Shown: piece after piece, positions 30,765 to 40,895 of the stretch | Position numbering within the stretch: position 1 is the first letter of the stretch | How the letters are laid out: every line of letters begins with the position of its first letter | Source: Pseudomonas soli | Lineage (GTDB): Bacteria > Pseudomonadota > Gammaproteobacteria > Pseudomonadales > Pseudomonadaceae | Length of the DNA: 64,000 bases | NCBI RefSeq assembly: GCF_900110655.1 | Contig: NZ_FOEQ01000001.1 | Coordinates: 595,152 to 659,151 of the forward strand | Reading direction: 5' to 3' | Translations under genes and position numbers: made by a program | The notes under the pieces: model-generated | The model's database searches: none | The model's input: the letters and a program-made list of their open reading frames with translations, nothing else | Told to the model about the DNA's origin: nothing

Positions 30765-31229
30765 ATGATCCGACTTGAAACCATCCTGACCCCCGGCCGT
30801 TCCCTCGTGAACGTGCCGGGCGGCAGTAAGAAGCGCGCCCTGGAAAAGGTCGCCAACCTGATCGCCGAGCAAGTACCCGAGCTGGAGATGCAAGACGTCT
30901 TCGACAGCCTGTGGGCTCGCGAAAAACTGGGCTCCACCGGTTTTGGCAATGGCATCGCCATTCCCCACTGCCGCCTGACAGGTTGCAGCGCGCCTGTCAG
31001 CGCCCTGCTGCACCTGGATGCCCCCATCGATTATGATGCCATCGATGGCGCCCCGGTCGACCTGCTGTTTGTCCTGCTGGTCCCGGAAGCCGCCACCGAC
31101 GCCCACCTTGAACTGCTGCGCCAGATCGCCAGCATGCTCGATCGCAAGGAGGTCCGCGATCGCCTGCGTGCCGCCGACAGCAGCGAGACCCTCTACCAGG
31201 TCGTCCTGGACGTACAGAACGAGCACTGA
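30765..31229 (+). CDS. ptsN: Nitrogen PTS enzyme IIA (PtsN)
   Basis: A 154-residue EIIA-Ntr. The phosphorylated His68 is in GIAIPHCRL. PtsN has no sugar substrate; it regulates potassium transport, carbon storage and sigma-54-linked genes according to its phosphorylation by PtsP and PtsO. It lies 12 bp after hpf and 2 bp before rapZ. Confidence 0.96.
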   Translation: MIRLETILTPGRSLVNVPGGSKKRALEKVANLIAEQVPELEMQDVFDSLWAREKLGSTGFGNGIAIPHCRLTGCSAPVSALLHLDAPIDYDAIDGAPVDLLFVLLVPEAATDAHLELLRQIASMLDRKEVRDRLRAADSSETLYQVVLDVQNEH

Positions 31230-31231
31230 AC

Positions 31232-32086
31232 ATGCGCCTGATCATCGTCAGCGGTCGCTCCGGCTCCGGCAAGAGCACCGCCCTCGACGTACTGGAAGAC
31301 AACGGCTACTACTGCATCGACAACCTGCCCGCCGGGCTGTTGCCGCAGCTGGCCGAAAACGCCTTGATCAACACAGAGCTGTTGCAACCCAAGGTTGCGG
31401 TCTCCATCGATGCGCGCAACCTGCCCAGCCATCTGTCACGCTTCCCGCAGTTGCTGGAGGAGGCACGTTCCCGGCATATCCAGTGCGACGTGCTGTACCT
31501 GGATGCCGACGAAGACACCCTGCTCAAGCGGTTCTCGGAAACCCGCCGCCGCCACCCACTGACCAACGACAGCCGTTCGCTGGCTGAGGCAATTCGGGTG
31601 GAGAGCGAGCTGCTGGGGCCGATTGCCGATCTTGCCGACCTGAAGATCGACACCACCAACCTGAACCTGTACCAGTTGCGTGACTCGATCAAGCTGCGCC
31701 TGCTCAACCAGCCCGAGCCCGGCACTGCGTTTCTCGTCGAGTCGTTCGGTTTCAAGCGTGGCATGCCGGTGGACGCCGACCTGGTGTTCGACGTGCGCTG
31801 CCTGCCCAATCCGTACTGGAAGCCGGAACTTCGCGAACATTCCGGCCTCGAACAGCCGGTGATCGACTACCTGGCCGCGCAGCCGGACGTCGAGGAGATG
31901 TTCCAGGACATTTCCAGCTACCTGCTCAAATGGCTGCCGCGCTTCGCCGCCAGCAACCGTGCCTATGTCACCATCGCCATCGGCTGTACCGGCGGCCACC
32001 ACCGCTCGGTGTACATTACCGAACGGCTTGGCCAACTGCTCCAGCAATCCCTGAAAAACGTCCAGGTCCGCCACCGCGACCTCTAG
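31232..32086 (+). CDS. rapZ: RNase adapter / nucleotide-binding protein RapZ
   Basis: A 284-residue P-loop protein. Walker [10 protein letters not shown] is at residues 8-16, and the C-terminal domain ends with [19 protein letters not shown]. In E. coli RapZ senses glucosamine-6-phosphate and guides RNase E to GlmZ sRNA. In pseudomonads its target is less defined. It sits between ptsN and ptsO. Confidence 0.94.
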   Translation: MRLIIVSGRSGSGKSTALDVLEDNGYYCIDNLPAGLLPQLAENALINTELLQPKVAVSIDARNLPSHLSRFPQLLEEARSRHIQCDVLYLDADEDTLLKRFSETRRRHPLTNDSRSLAEAIRVESELLGPIADLADLKIDTTNLNLYQLRDSIKLRLLNQPEPGTAFLVESFGFKRGMPVDADLVFDVRCLPNPYWKPELREHSGLEQPVIDYLAAQPDVEEMFQDISSYLLKWLPRFAASNRAYVTIAIGCTGGHHRSVYITERLGQLLQQSLKNVQVRHRDL

Positions 32087-32105
32087 CCACAGGATCCGCC
32101 CCACG

Positions 32106-32378
32106 ATGCCCGCCCGCGAAATCACCATCATCAACAAGCTGGGCCTGCATGCGCGGGCGGCCGCCAAGTTCGTCGGCGTGGCCGGGCGCTTCCCCTGCCA
32201 GGTACGTGTCGGGCGCGCGCCGGACAAGCTGGTGGACGGCAAGAGCATCATGGCGGTGATGATGCTCGCCGCCGGCAAGGGCACCCAGGTGCACCTGCTC
32301 ACCGAGGGTGAGCAGGACACCGACGCCATGGAAGCGTTGGTCACGTTGATCGAGAACTTCTTCGACGAAGGCGAATGA
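32106..32378 (+). CDS. ptsO: Nitrogen PTS phosphocarrier NPr (PtsO)
   Basis: A 90-residue HPr-like protein. The active His15 is in KLGLHARAAAKF, and Ser47 is in DGKSIMAVMML. It relays phosphate from PtsP to PtsN. It ends the rpoN-hpf-ptsN-rapZ-ptsO run; a REP pair follows directly. Confidence 0.95.
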   Translation: MPAREITIINKLGLHARAAAKFVGVAGRFPCQVRVGRAPDKLVDGKSIMAVMMLAAGKGTQVHLLTEGEQDTDAMEALVTLIENFFDEGE

Positions 32379-32408
32379 GCCAGGCGAGGACTGCAAACGG
32401 AAACTGGA

Positions 32409-32482
32409 GCGTGGGATCGGGCTTGCCCAGCGATACCAGTGTCGCCGGTGCGATGCATCGCGGGGCAAGCCCGCTCCCACGC
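32409..32482. repeat. REP inverted pair between ptsO and the ZIP gene
   Basis: Arm 1 (32409-32434) and arm 2 (32457-32482) are near-perfect reverse complements built on ATCGCGGGGCAAGCCCGCTC. A further degenerate half-unit lies around 32500-32522. The convergent position suggests use as a bidirectional transcription end. Confidence 0.85.
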
Positions 32483-32542
32483 CAATACTGCGATGACTGC
32501 TTCGCCAGCAAGGCTGGCTCCAGCAGTTTCTGAACTGCGGCG

Positions 32543-33436
32543 TCAGGACATCGCCGTGTCCATCACCATCATCAGACAGAACCCGACACACAACCCCAGG
32601 CTCGCCAGGCGGTGATGCCCGTTGCTGCGTGACTCTGGAATGATCTCCTGGGTCACCACCAGCAGCATCGCCCCCGCCGCACAGGCCAGGCCCAGCGGCA
32701 GCAAAAGTTCGGCGATGTTCACCAGCCAGGCACAGATCACCGCGGCCAGCGGCTCGACCAGCCCCGATGCCGCACCGATCAGGAACGCCTTGAAGCGCGG
32801 CATGCCCGCCCCTGCCAGCACCAGCGCGATCACCAGGCCCTCCGGCACATCCTGCAGCGCGATGCCCATGGCCAGGCTATCGGCATCAGGCATTCCGCCA
32901 CCAGCGGAAACCCCGATGGCCATGCCTTCGGGGATGTTGTGGGCAATGATGGCAATGACGAACAGCCAGATCCTGGCAGCAATCACCGGTTGCTGATCGC
33001 TGCCGACCAAAGCCTCCGGTGAGGCGCCTGAAACCTTGAGATCGACCAGAAACAGGCACAGTGCGCCGAACAGCAGGCCGCCACTGATCACACCACCGGC
33101 GCCCCATGGGCTGAAGCCAATGGCCTGGGCCGCATCCAGCCCGGGAATGATCAGCGAGAACGCGGTGGCCGCCAACATCACCCCGGCCCCAAAACCGAGC
33201 AAGGTGTCGGCCACGGCCACTGGCATGTTGCGGATTACCAACACCGGCACTGCGCCCAAGGCCGTCCCCAATGCGCACAGGGCTCCGCCCTCCAGGGCTC
33301 GCAACATGCGCGGTTGCAGGTCCAGCCAGGCGATGCCACGCGACACCAGCAATGCGGTGCCGACCAGCAACAGCACGGTCCCAAGCGCCAGGCGGAACAG
33401 GCGCACACTGCTGACAGACATCACCTCGGAGCGCAT
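32543..33436 (-). CDS. ZIP-family metal transporter
   Basis: A roughly 297-residue ZIP transporter with about eight hydrophobic helices. The metal-site helices are recognisable as IAHNIPEGMAIG and ALQDVPEGLVIAL (His-Asn-x-x-Glu type); the second has Gln-Asp in place of His-Asn. It likely imports zinc, iron or manganese. The start is uncertain: ATG 33436 is used here, with GTG 33451 (overlapping the sodA stop) and ATG 33421 as alternatives. It is the last gene after Fur-controlled sodA, so manganese or iron import under iron limitation is an attractive inference. Confidence 0.82.
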   Translation of the reverse strand: MRSEVMSVSSVRLFRLALGTVLLLVGTALLVSRGIAWLDLQPRMLRALEGGALCALGTALGAVPVLVIRNMPVAVADTLLGFGAGVMLAATAFSLIIPGLDAAQAIGFSPWGAGGVISGGLLFGALCLFLVDLKVSGASPEALVGSDQQPVIAARIWLFVIAIIAHNIPEGMAIGVSAGGGMPDADSLAMGIALQDVPEGLVIALVLAGAGMPRFKAFLIGAASGLVEPLAAVICAWLVNIAELLLPLGLACAAGAMLLVVTQEIIPESRSNGHHRLASLGLCVGFCLMMVMDTAMS

Positions 33437-33447
33437 ACCGGTCAGAC

Positions 33448-34059
33448 TCACTTCAGGGCTTCAAGGTAGCGGCGTTCCACTTCGGTCCAGTCGACCACGT
33501 TGTAGAAAGCGCCAATGTACTCAGGACGGCGGTTCTGGTACTTCAGGTAATAGGCGTGCTCCCAGACATCCAAGCCTAGGATCGGCGTGTTGCCGTGCAT
33601 CAGCGGGCTGTCCTGGTTACCGCTGCTCTCCACAACCAGGGTTTTCTGCGGGGTCACGCTGAGCCAGGCCCAGCCACTGCCGAACCGGGTCAGCGCTGCC
33701 TTGGTGAAGGCCTCCTTGAACGCCTCGAAACCACCAAGCTGCTGGTCAATGGCCTTGGCTACCTGACCCTCGGGTTGGCCACCGCCCTTGGGCGACATGA
33801 CGGACCAGAACAACGTGTGGTTGGCATGGCCACCGCCCTGGTTGACCACCGCCCCTTGCAGTTTCTCGGGCAGTTGCTTGACTGCGCCCACCAGTCGCTC
33901 CACCGGCCATTCGGCCCATTCGGAGCCCTCGATGGCGGCGTTGAGGTTGTTGATGTAGGTCTGATGGTGCTTGCTGTGGTGGATCTCCATGGTCTGGGTG
34001 TCGATGTGCGGTTCCAGCGCATCGTAGGCGTAGGGCAACGCAGGCAAGGTATGTGGCAT
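33448..34059 (-). CDS. sodA: Manganese superoxide dismutase SodA
   Basis: A 203-residue SOD with ligands His27, His81, Asp164 and His168. The [11 protein letters not shown] segment and Gln149 in GNQD are the Mn-type signature, in contrast to SodB in the same window. GGAG lies 9 nt before the ATG. It is the fourth gene of fagA-fumC-orfX-sodA, so it should be induced when Fur is released in iron starvation, replacing the iron-dependent SodB. Confidence 0.95.
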   Translation of the reverse strand: MPHTLPALPYAYDALEPHIDTQTMEIHHSKHHQTYINNLNAAIEGSEWAEWPVERLVGAVKQLPEKLQGAVVNQGGGHANHTLFWSVMSPKGGGQPEGQVAKAIDQQLGGFEAFKEAFTKAALTRFGSGWAWLSVTPQKTLVVESSGNQDSPLMHGNTPILGLDVWEHAYYLKYQNRRPEYIGAFYNVVDWTEVERRYLEALK

Positions 34060-34060
34060 G

Positions 34061-34522
34061 TCAATGGACTCCGTAGGCAGGTTTGCGATCCGTGATGTCC
34101 GCGAGCGCAACCAGCTCGCTGGCCGCGGGCGCCTGGCGGTTAAGCAGGCGCTCGGTACGCGGGTATTGGCCATACTCGGCGATGAAACTCAGCAGTTCGG
34201 TGTAGGTACGCCCGCTGTGGCGCAAGGCCGCGTCGCGCAGGGCCTGGGGCAGGCGCGGATCCTGGCTGGCCTGGAGCAGCCGCTGGTGCGCCGCGCACAG
34301 GTAGTCGGCGCTTTCGTGCGGCTGGTTCAGGCGCAGGTGCAGGTCGGCCAGGTTGTGGTGGGCGATGACCAGTGCAGCCACCGCCTCGTCGACGTCATGC
34401 CAGCGCTCGAACAGCACCTGGGCCAAGGCCAGTGCTTGCAGGTAGTGCTCCCGGGCGTCGACCAGCTCGCCCAGCTCGAACAGGCGGTTTGCATCTTGGG
34501 TGGTGCGTTTCCAATGCTGCAT
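34061..34522 (-). CDS. Conserved protein OrfX of the fumC-sodA operon
   Basis: A 153-residue, largely helical protein with TPR-like character ([38 protein letters not shown]). No catalytic motif is seen. A homologue called orfX lies between fumC and sodA in P. aeruginosa; its function is unknown. AGGAGG with 6-nt spacing precedes the ATG at 34522. The stop codon lies 1 nt from the sodA ATG. Confidence 0.85.
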   Translation of the reverse strand: MQHWKRTTQDANRLFELGELVDAREHYLQALALAQVLFERWHDVDEAVAALVIAHHNLADLHLRLNQPHESADYLCAAHQRLLQASQDPRLPQALRDAALRHSGRTYTELLSFIAEYGQYPRTERLLNRQAPAASELVALADITDRKPAYGVH

Positions 34523-34547
34523 GACGTGCCTCCTGGGTGGCCCGGGT

Positions 34548-35924
34548 TCAGATGCCGCCGGCGGTAAGTTTTTCCGGGTCCAGCAGTGCTTCGAGCTGGT
34601 CCCGCGACAGGTCGGTGTGCTCCAGTGCCACATCGATGATCGGAAGCCCTTGCTTGTAGGCGGTCTTGGCGATCTCGGCGGCCTTCAGGTAGCCGATGAT
34701 CGGATTCAGCGCGGTGACCAGGATCGGGTTGCGCGACAGCGCCTCCTTGAGCTTGGCCTCGTTGACCTTGAAGCTGGCAATCGCCTTGTCGGCCAGCAAA
34801 CGGCTGACGTTGGCCATCAGCTCGATGCTCTCCAGCAGGTTGCGGGCGATTACCGGCAACATCACGTTGAGCTCGAAGTTGCCCGACTGGCCGGCCACGG
34901 CGATGGTCGCGTCGTTGCCGATCACCTGGGCGGCGACCATGGCGGTGGCCTCCGGGATCACCGGGTTGACCTTGCCCGGCATGATCGAAGAGCCTGGTTG
35001 CAGGCCCTGCAGCTCGATTTCACCAAGGCCGGCGAGCGGGCCGGAGTTCATCCAGCGCAGGTCGTTGGCGATCTTCATCAGCGCCACGGCAGCCGTCTTG
35101 AGCTGGCCCGACAGCGCCACGGCGGTGTCCTGGGAGCCGATCAGGGCAAACAGGTTCTCGCCAGGGGTGAACTCGACCTGGGTCAGGCCGCTCAACTGGC
35201 GGGCAAAGTCTGCGGCGAACTGCGGGTGGGCATTGATCCCGGTGCCCACGGCAGTGCCGCCCTGGGCCAGTGCCTGCAGGCTCGGCAGCGTGGCTTCGAT
35301 ATGCGCCTGGGCACCCTTGATCTGGGCGGCCCAGCCACCAAGCACCTGGCTCATGCGTACCGGCATCGCGTCCATCAAATGGGTGCGGCCAGTCTTCACG
35401 TGCTTGTGCACCTCGACTGCCTTGGCCTCGATCACCTGGGTGAGGTGGCGCAAGGCCGGCAGCAGCTGTTCGTGAAGGGCCAGGGCGGCGCTGACGTGAA
35501 TGGTGGTGGGGATGATGTCGTTGCTGCTCTGGCCACAATTGACGTGGTCATTGGCATTGACCGGCTCGCCCAGCACATGGCTGGCCAGGGTCGCGATGAC
35601 CTCGTTGGCGTTCATGTTCGAGCTGGTGCCGGAGCCGGTCTGGAAGACGTCCACCGGGAAGTGCTGGATGAAATCCTCGGCGAGCAGCTGTTCCACCGCC
35701 TTGACGATGGCCGCGCCCTGCCCTGCGCTGAGCTGTTCCAGCTCGACGTTGGCCTTGGCCGCTGCGGCTTTGGCCAGCAGCAAGGCACGGATGAATTGGG
35801 TCGGCATCGGCTTGCCGCTGACCGGGAAGTTGTCGACCGCGCGCTGGGTCTGGGCACCGTACAGGGCCTGGGCCGGCACCTGCAGTTCACCCATGCTGTC
35901 GCGCTCGATACGGGTATCACTCAT
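34548..35924 (-). CDS. fumC: Class II fumarase (iron-independent)
   Basis: A 458-residue fumarate hydratase of the FumC type, lacking the iron-sulfur cluster of class I enzymes. The superfamily signature GSSIMPGKVNP is intact, as is GQSSNDIIPT. ATG 35924 is used because AAGGA lies 9 nt upstream; a TTG two codons earlier is less likely. Its start overlaps the fagA stop. Fur control lets the cell keep the TCA cycle running when iron is scarce. Confidence 0.96.
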   Translation of the reverse strand: MSDTRIERDSMGELQVPAQALYGAQTQRAVDNFPVSGKPMPTQFIRALLLAKAAAAKANVELEQLSAGQGAAIVKAVEQLLAEDFIQHFPVDVFQTGSGTSSNMNANEVIATLASHVLGEPVNANDHVNCGQSSNDIIPTTIHVSAALALHEQLLPALRHLTQVIEAKAVEVHKHVKTGRTHLMDAMPVRMSQVLGGWAAQIKGAQAHIEATLPSLQALAQGGTAVGTGINAHPQFAADFARQLSGLTQVEFTPGENLFALIGSQDTAVALSGQLKTAAVALMKIANDLRWMNSGPLAGLGEIELQGLQPGSSIMPGKVNPVIPEATAMVAAQVIGNDATIAVAGQSGNFELNVMLPVIARNLLESIELMANVSRLLADKAIASFKVNEAKLKEALSRNPILVTALNPIIGYLKAAEIAKTAYKQGLPIIDVALEHTDLSRDQLEALLDPEKLTAGGI

Positions 35925-36309
35925 CTTCAAGTCCTTGCATCAGTTCTTCGGGAGAAATCGACGGCAGCAGCACGCAATTGGCGAGCTGCATCGCGTAGGG
36001 CTGCCAACGCTGGTTCTGTTCGAGGCGGTCGAGATTGCGCAGGTCGAGCAGCGGACGCCAGGCCTGGTCCAGGCACAGGCAGCGCCAGTGCCAGGGCAGC
36101 ATGCGATCGTTGGCGGTATCTAGCAGCAGACGCAAGGCGGTCAAGGCCACCGACCACGGCGAGGTCTCGGTGCAGCACACCAGATAGCGGCCTTCGGCGA
36201 GGTAGTGCTCGATCAGGCGTGGCTCGTCGGGTTCCAGCGCGCAACGGATGCGCCGGCTGAGCCAGCGCCAGTTTTCCAGGTAGGGCAGTTCGTGGAGGAC
36301 GGTTTTCAT
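35917..36309 (-). CDS. fagA: Fur-associated gene A product (FagA)
   Basis: A roughly 130-residue protein rich in Trp, Arg and Leu, beginning MKTVLHELPYLENWRW. It is recognised by position as FagA, first gene of the Fur-regulated fumC-sodA operon in Pseudomonas; its biochemical role is unknown. The start could be ATG 36309 or ATG 36318; neither has a strong ribosome binding site. The stop overlaps the fumC start by 8 bp. A strong Fur box lies 23 bp upstream. Confidence 0.85.
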   Translation of the reverse strand: MKTVLHELPYLENWRWLSRRIRCALEPDEPRLIEHYLAEGRYLVCCTETSPWSVALTALRLLLDTANDRMLPWHWRCLCLDQAWRPLLDLRNLDRLEQNQRWQPYAMQLANCVLLPSISPEELMQGLEDE

Positions 36310-36331
36310 GAACATCATCGCCGAGTTACTG

Positions 36332-36350
36332 GATAATGATATTCATTATT
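36332..36350. promoter_or_regulatory. Fur box of the fagA-fumC-orfX-sodA operon
   Basis: GATAATGATATTCATTATT matches the 19-bp Fur consensus GATAATGATAATCATTATC at 17 positions. It overlaps the predicted -10 element, so Fe-Fur would block RNA polymerase. Confidence 0.93.
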
Positions 36351-36374
36351 AAGTGATAAATAGAATCAGTTCAA
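36345..36374 (-). promoter_or_regulatory. Predicted sigma-70 promoter of fagA
   Basis: On the minus strand, TTGAAC (36374-36369), 18-nt spacer, AATAAT (36350-36345, 5 of 6 to TATAAT). The -10 lies inside the Fur box, which supports both calls. Confidence 0.65.
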
Positions 36375-36395
36375 GCTAGACAATAGGCAAAATAA

Positions 36396-36415
36396 ACCCG
36401 GCGCGATGGCCGGGT
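36396..36415 (-). terminator. Rho-independent terminator downstream of pmbA
   Basis: Minus strand: ACCCGGC, loop CATCGC, GCCGGGT, then TTATTTT. It lies after pmbA and the REP pair and before the fagA promoter. Confidence 0.75.
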
Positions 36416-36446
36416 CGTTCGTCACGGAAAATGCTGATGCGTGTGA

Positions 36447-36502
36447 GTGGGCTTGCCCCGCGATAGCTGCAATGGCCTATCGCGGGGCAAACCCGCTCCC
36501 AC
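36447..36502. repeat. REP inverted pair downstream of pmbA
   Basis: Arm 1 (36447-36466) and arm 2 (36477-36502) share the ATCGCGGGGCAA/CCCGCTCCCAC core in opposite orientation around a 10-nt loop. It lies 12 bp past the pmbA stop codon. Confidence 0.85.
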
Positions 36503-36513
36503 CCGCCGCGCTG

Positions 36514-37860
36514 TCAGCTACCCGCGACCGTCATGCGCTCGATCAGCACCGAGCCGCTGTGGATATTGCTACGCGTCTCGATATCGCTGCCAATGGCGAC
36601 GATCTGCTGGAACATGTCCTTCATGTTGCCGGCAATGGTCACTTCTTGCACGGCGTGCTGGATTTCGCCGTTTTCCACCCAGAAGCCAGCCGCACCCCGC
36701 GAGTAGTCGCCGGTCACCATGTTCAGCCCATGGCCCATCAGCTCGGTTACCAGCAGGCCACGGCCCATGCGCCGGATCAGTGCGGCCTGGTCCTCGACGC
36801 CGTGGGTGACGAACAGATTGTGCACGCCACCTGAGTTGGCGGTGCTCGGCAAACCCAGCTTGCGCCCCGAATAGGTGCCGAGGATGTACGACACCAGCTC
36901 GCCTTTGTCGACGAACGGCTTGGCGTAAGTGGCCAGGCCATCGCCATCGAACGCTGCACTGCCCAGCGCACGCGGGATGTGTGGCCGCTCGTCGAGGGTC
37001 AGCCAGGTGGGGAACAGGCGCTGGCCAAGGGTACCCTCGAGGAACGACGACTTGCGGTACAGGTTGCCGCCGGAAATTGCCGACAGGAAGCTGCCGAACA
37101 GGCCGCCGGCGAGCTCGGCCGAGAACAGCACCGGCACCTCGCAGGTAGGTACCGGACGGGCACCCAGGCGGCTTGCCGCGCGCTGCGCGGCACGCAAGCC
37201 GATGCTACGCGGGTCGGCCAGCAACTGGCCTTGGCGATTGACGTCGTACCAATAGTCACGCTGCATCTGCCCATCGGCTTCGGCGATCATCACGCAGCTC
37301 AGGCTGTGACGGGTCGAGGCGTAGCCACCGATAAAACCATGGCTGTTGCCGTACACCCGCACACCCTGATGGGTATTGAGCGTGGTGCCGTCGGCGTTGC
37401 TGATGCGCTTGTCGGCATCGAACGCCGCCGCCTCGCAGGCCAGCGCCATCTCGATGGCTTTCTCCGGTTCGATGTCCCAGTCATGGTAGAGGTCCAGGTC
37501 GGGGATCTCACGGGCCATCAACGCGGCATCGGCCAGCCCCGAGCAAGTGTCCTCGGAGGTATGTTTCGCGATTGCCAGCGCAGCGGCAACCGTTTCGCGG
37601 ATCGCCTCAGGGCCGCTGGCCGAAGTGCTGGCCGAACCCTTGCGCTGGCCTACGTAAAGGGTGATGCCGAACCCCTGGTCGCGATTGAACTCGACCGTCT
37701 CGACTTCGCGCTGGCGCACCGTGGTGGACAGCCCTTGCTCCAGCGACACCGCCACTTCGCAGGCGCTGGCGCCCTGGCGGCGCGCCTCGGCGACAATCGC
37801 CTCGACCTGCTCCTGCAACGCCGGCAGGTCCTTGGGGCCTACGCTCTGGACTGCACTCAT
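36514..37860 (-). CDS. pmbA: Metalloprotease PmbA (TldE)
   Basis: A 448-residue member of the TldD/PmbA (U62) family. PmbA is the non-catalytic partner that, with TldD, forms a heterodimeric zinc protease degrading unfolded peptides and maturing microcins. It lacks the HEXXXH motif found in TldD, as expected. The start ATG at 37860 has GGAG 7 nt upstream. darP lies divergently, then tldD follows convergently; this local pmbA-yjgA-tldD order is usual in pseudomonads. Confidence 0.94.
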   Translation of the reverse strand: MSAVQSVGPKDLPALQEQVEAIVAEARRQGASACEVAVSLEQGLSTTVRQREVETVEFNRDQGFGITLYVGQRKGSASTSASGPEAIRETVAAALAIAKHTSEDTCSGLADAALMAREIPDLDLYHDWDIEPEKAIEMALACEAAAFDADKRISNADGTTLNTHQGVRVYGNSHGFIGGYASTRHSLSCVMIAEADGQMQRDYWYDVNRQGQLLADPRSIGLRAAQRAASRLGARPVPTCEVPVLFSAELAGGLFGSFLSAISGGNLYRKSSFLEGTLGQRLFPTWLTLDERPHIPRALGSAAFDGDGLATYAKPFVDKGELVSYILGTYSGRKLGLPSTANSGGVHNLFVTHGVEDQAALIRRMGRGLLVTELMGHGLNMVTGDYSRGAAGFWVENGEIQHAVQEVTIAGNMKDMFQQIVAIGSDIETRSNIHSGSVLIERMTVAGS

Positions 37861-37969
37861 GGTTTTCTCCACTGAAAATTCTGCGTACGGCTTGGGTCAT
37901 TCTACGACCGGGCCGGACAAGCGGCCCCCGACTGGTTATCATGGCGGCGATTTCTTGCGGACGGCCCCC

Positions 37970-38491
37970 ATGGTTGATTCTTACGACGACGCCTTCGATG
38001 GCGAAAAAAGCAAAACCCAGATCAAGCGCGAGCTGCATGCGCTGGTCGAGCTTGGTGAGCGCCTCACCACTCTCAAGGCCGACACCCTGGCTCGCCTGCC
38101 ATTGACCGACGAGCTGCGCAAGGCGCTGGACGAGGCCAGCAAGCACACCGCCCACGGCGCTCGCAAGCGCCACATGTCGTTCGTCGGCAAGCTGATGCGC
38201 GTACAGGATCTGGACGCCATCCATGCCGTGCTCGAGCAGATCGACAGCTCCAGCCGCCAGTACAACGAGCGTTTCCACGGTCTCGAGCGCTGGCGCGATC
38301 GCCTGATCGACGGTAACGACGAAGACCTCGAGCGCTTCGTCAACGAGTTCCCCGACACCGATCGCCAGCATCTGCGCTCGCTGATCCGTCATGCCCAGCA
38401 TGAAAAGGCGCGGAACAAGCCGCCAGCGGCAGCGCGTAAAGTGTTCAAGTACATCCGCGACCTCGACGAAACCCAGCGCGGCTTGCGCTGA
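37970..38491 (+). CDS. darP: Ribosome-associated protein DarP (YjgA)
   Basis: A 173-residue, charged, all-helical protein of the DUF615/YjgA family, shown in E. coli to promote 50S ribosome assembly. [20 protein letters not shown] at the N-terminus is typical. It is the only plus-strand gene between 36.5 and 49.7 kb. A long hairpin follows its stop codon. Confidence 0.92.
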   Translation: MVDSYDDAFDGEKSKTQIKRELHALVELGERLTTLKADTLARLPLTDELRKALDEASKHTAHGARKRHMSFVGKLMRVQDLDAIHAVLEQIDSSSRQYNERFHGLERWRDRLIDGNDEDLERFVNEFPDTDRQHLRSLIRHAQHEKARNKPPAAARKVFKYIRDLDETQRGLR

Positions 38492-38495
38492 GGCC

Positions 38496-38582
38496 ATCGC
38501 GGGGCAAGTCGCATCGGCGCACCACCGTCCCCACGCTCGAAACCGTGGGGGCGGCGGTGCGCCGTGCGACTTGCTCCGCGAT
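38496..38582. repeat. Long REP-derived hairpin between darP and tldD
   Basis: Arms of about 40 bp (38496-38535 and 38544-38582) are near-perfect reverse complements separated by an 8-nt loop. They contain REP-like GCGGGGCAAGTCGC and GCGACTTGCTCCGC. The element fills the gap between two convergent genes and could stop transcription from both sides. Confidence 0.85.
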
Positions 38583-38588
38583 TGAACA

Positions 38589-40028
38589 TCACCCACCGGT
38601 ACCACCGACGGTGATCGCATCCAGCTTCAGGGTCGGCTGGCCAACGCCCACCGGCACCGACTGCCCATCCTTGCCGCACGTGCCCACGCCGCTGTCCAGC
38701 GCCAGGTCGTTGCCGACCATCGACACACCGCGCATCGCTTCCGGACCATTGCCGATCAAGGTCGCGCCTTTTACTGGCGCGGTGATCTTGCCGTCCTCGA
38801 TCAGATAGGCCTCACTGGTGGAGAACACGAACTTGCCGCTGGTGATGTCCACCTGGCCACCGCCAAGGTTGGCGCAGTAGATGCCCTTCTTCACCGAGGC
38901 GATGATCTCCTGCGGGTCGCTGTCCCCGGCACGCATGTAGGTGTTGGTCATGCGTGGCATCGGCAGGTGCGCGTAGGATTCGCGCCGGCCATTGCCAGTT
39001 ACCGCCATGCCCATCAGGCGGGCATTGAGCTTGTCCTGCATGTAGCCCTTGAGGATGCCGTTCTCGATCAGCGTGGTGCACTCGGTTGGCGTGCCTTCGT
39101 CATCGACACTGAGCGAGCCGCGACGGCCTTCGAGCGTGCCGTCGTCGACGATAGTGCACAGGCTTGAAGCCACCTTTTCACCGATGCGACCACTGAACGC
39201 CGAGCTGCCCTTGCGGTTGAAGTCGCCTTCCAGGCCGTGGCCGACCGCCTCGTGCAGCAGCACGCCCGACCAACCCGGGCCGAGCACCACCGGCAGCGTG
39301 CCGGCCGGAGCGGGAATCGCCTCGAGGTTGACCAGCGCCTGGCGCAGCGCCTCACGGGCGTAGCCCATCACCCGCTCTTCACTGAAATAGCGATAGTCGG
39401 TGCGCCCACCGCCGCCCTGCCCACCACGTTCGCGACGTCCGTTGTGCTCGACGATCACGCTGACGTTGAAACGCACCAGAGGACGCACGTCGGCGGCCAG
39501 GCTGCCATCGGCGGCAGCTACCAGGATGCGCTCCCACACCCCAGCCATGCTCACGCTGACCTGCTGGATGCGCGAGTCGAGGGCACGGGTGGCGGCATCG
39601 ACGCGCTTGAGCAGCTCGACCTTCTCGGCGCGGGTCAGTACATCCAGGGGGTTGTCAGGCGCGTACAGGGCGGTCACGTCCTGGCTGCGGAAGGCTTGCA
39701 CAGTGCCGTTCTGCCCGGCGCGGGAGATCGAGCGGGCGGCACGCGCCGCCGACGTCAGGGCTTCAAGGTTGATCGCATTGCTATAGGCAAACCCGGTCTT
39801 CTCGCCGGACTGGGCACGCACGCCAACGCCCTGGTCGAGGTTGAAGCTGCCTTCTTTGACGATACCGTCCTCCAGTGCCCAAGTTTCCGAGATCTGGCCC
39901 TGGAAATACAGGTCGGCGGCATCAATGCCGGGACCGGCCAACTCGCCCAGCACCGTCTGCAGGCTGTCGAGGGTCAACCCGCCCGGGGCCAGGAGCTGCT
40001 CACTGACGGTGGATAACATCTGGCTCAT
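38589..40028 (-). CDS. tldD: Metalloprotease TldD
   Basis: A 479-residue catalytic subunit of the TldD/PmbA protease. The zinc-binding HEXXXH motif is visible in [13 protein letters not shown] (His259, Glu260, His264). ATG 40028 is used: GGAG lies 6 nt upstream, while the GTG two codons earlier would sit too close. It starts 2 bp after the nitrilase stop codon, so the two are translated from one message. Confidence 0.95.
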   Translation of the reverse strand: MSQMLSTVSEQLLAPGGLTLDSLQTVLGELAGPGIDAADLYFQGQISETWALEDGIVKEGSFNLDQGVGVRAQSGEKTGFAYSNAINLEALTSAARAARSISRAGQNGTVQAFRSQDVTALYAPDNPLDVLTRAEKVELLKRVDAATRALDSRIQQVSVSMAGVWERILVAAADGSLAADVRPLVRFNVSVIVEHNGRRERGGQGGGGRTDYRYFSEERVMGYAREALRQALVNLEAIPAPAGTLPVVLGPGWSGVLLHEAVGHGLEGDFNRKGSSAFSGRIGEKVASSLCTIVDDGTLEGRRGSLSVDDEGTPTECTTLIENGILKGYMQDKLNARLMGMAVTGNGRRESYAHLPMPRMTNTYMRAGDSDPQEIIASVKKGIYCANLGGGQVDITSGKFVFSTSEAYLIEDGKITAPVKGATLIGNGPEAMRGVSMVGNDLALDSGVGTCGKDGQSVPVGVGQPTLKLDAITVGGTGG

Positions 40029-40030
40029 AG

Positions 40031-40882
40031 TCACTCCGAGGTATGCGCAGGCCGCAAGGCGTCCTGCGAGAAAAAGCGCCGGTGTGTTGTAACCGGCATG
40101 CGCGCCCGAATGGACGCCTGTTCTTCGATATCGCGCGTGGCAAGCAACACCGCCTCGCCTCGCGCCTGTTGCACGACGATCCGCCCCCAGGGATCAACGA
40201 TCGCCGCCTGGCCGTGGGTTTCCCGAGGCCCCGGATGTACGCCGCCCTGGGCGGCCGCCAGTACATAGCACTGGGTCTCGATGGCCCGTGCGCGAATCAG
40301 CACCTCCCAGTGCGCGGCGCCGGTCACCGCGGTGAACGCCGCTGGCGCGCTGATCAGTTCGGCCCCAGCGGCGCGCAAAGCGCTGTACAGCTCGGGGAAG
40401 CGCAGGTCGTAGCACACCGACAGGCCCAGGCGGCCCACCGGTGTGTCGGCCACCACTACCCGGCTGCCGTGGGCATAATCGTCCGACTCGCGGTAGCGGC
40501 CACGGTTATCGGCCACGTCCACATCGAACAGGTGCAGCTTGTCGTAGCGAGCGGCGATCTCGCCATCCTCGTCGATCAACAGCGAGCAGGCATGAGCCTT
40601 GGCCTCAGGCTGACCGGCCGGCGGCAACGGCAAGGTACCCGCGACTATCCATAACCTGTGGTCGCGGGCGGTGCGTTTCAACCATGGCAGGATCGGCCCC
40701 TCACCCAGCGCCTCGGCCCGACCAATGACCGCGGCGTCACGCCGGCCCATGGCGGCGAAGTTTTCCGGGAGCACCGCCAGCCGCGCGCCACCAGCGGCAG
40801 CCTGCTCGATCAGCACCGTGGCACGTTGCAGGTTGGCCAGCACATCGTCCTGGCTGACCATCTGGATCACTGCTGACGTCAT
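40031..40882 (-). CDS. Nitrilase-superfamily amidohydrolase
   Basis: A 283-residue C-N hydrolase with the complete catalytic triad Glu40 (VLPENF), Lys115 (YDKLHLFD) and Cys157 ([10 protein letters not shown]). It resembles the Nit1/Nit2/YafV-like branch, whose members hydrolyse deaminated glutathione or omega-amides; the substrate here is not determined. It lies between yhdP (13-bp gap) and tldD (2-bp gap) in one minus-strand run. Confidence 0.88.
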   Translation of the reverse strand: MTSAVIQMVSQDDVLANLQRATVLIEQAAAGGARLAVLPENFAAMGRRDAAVIGRAEALGEGPILPWLKRTARDHRLWIVAGTLPLPPAGQPEAKAHACSLLIDEDGEIAARYDKLHLFDVDVADNRGRYRESDDYAHGSRVVVADTPVGRLGLSVCYDLRFPELYSALRAAGAELISAPAAFTAVTGAAHWEVLIRARAIETQCYVLAAAQGGVHPGPRETHGQAAIVDPWGRIVVQQARGEAVLLATRDIEEQASIRARMPVTTHRRFFSQDALRPAHTSE

Positions 40883-40895
40883 GACCACCCCTGGG

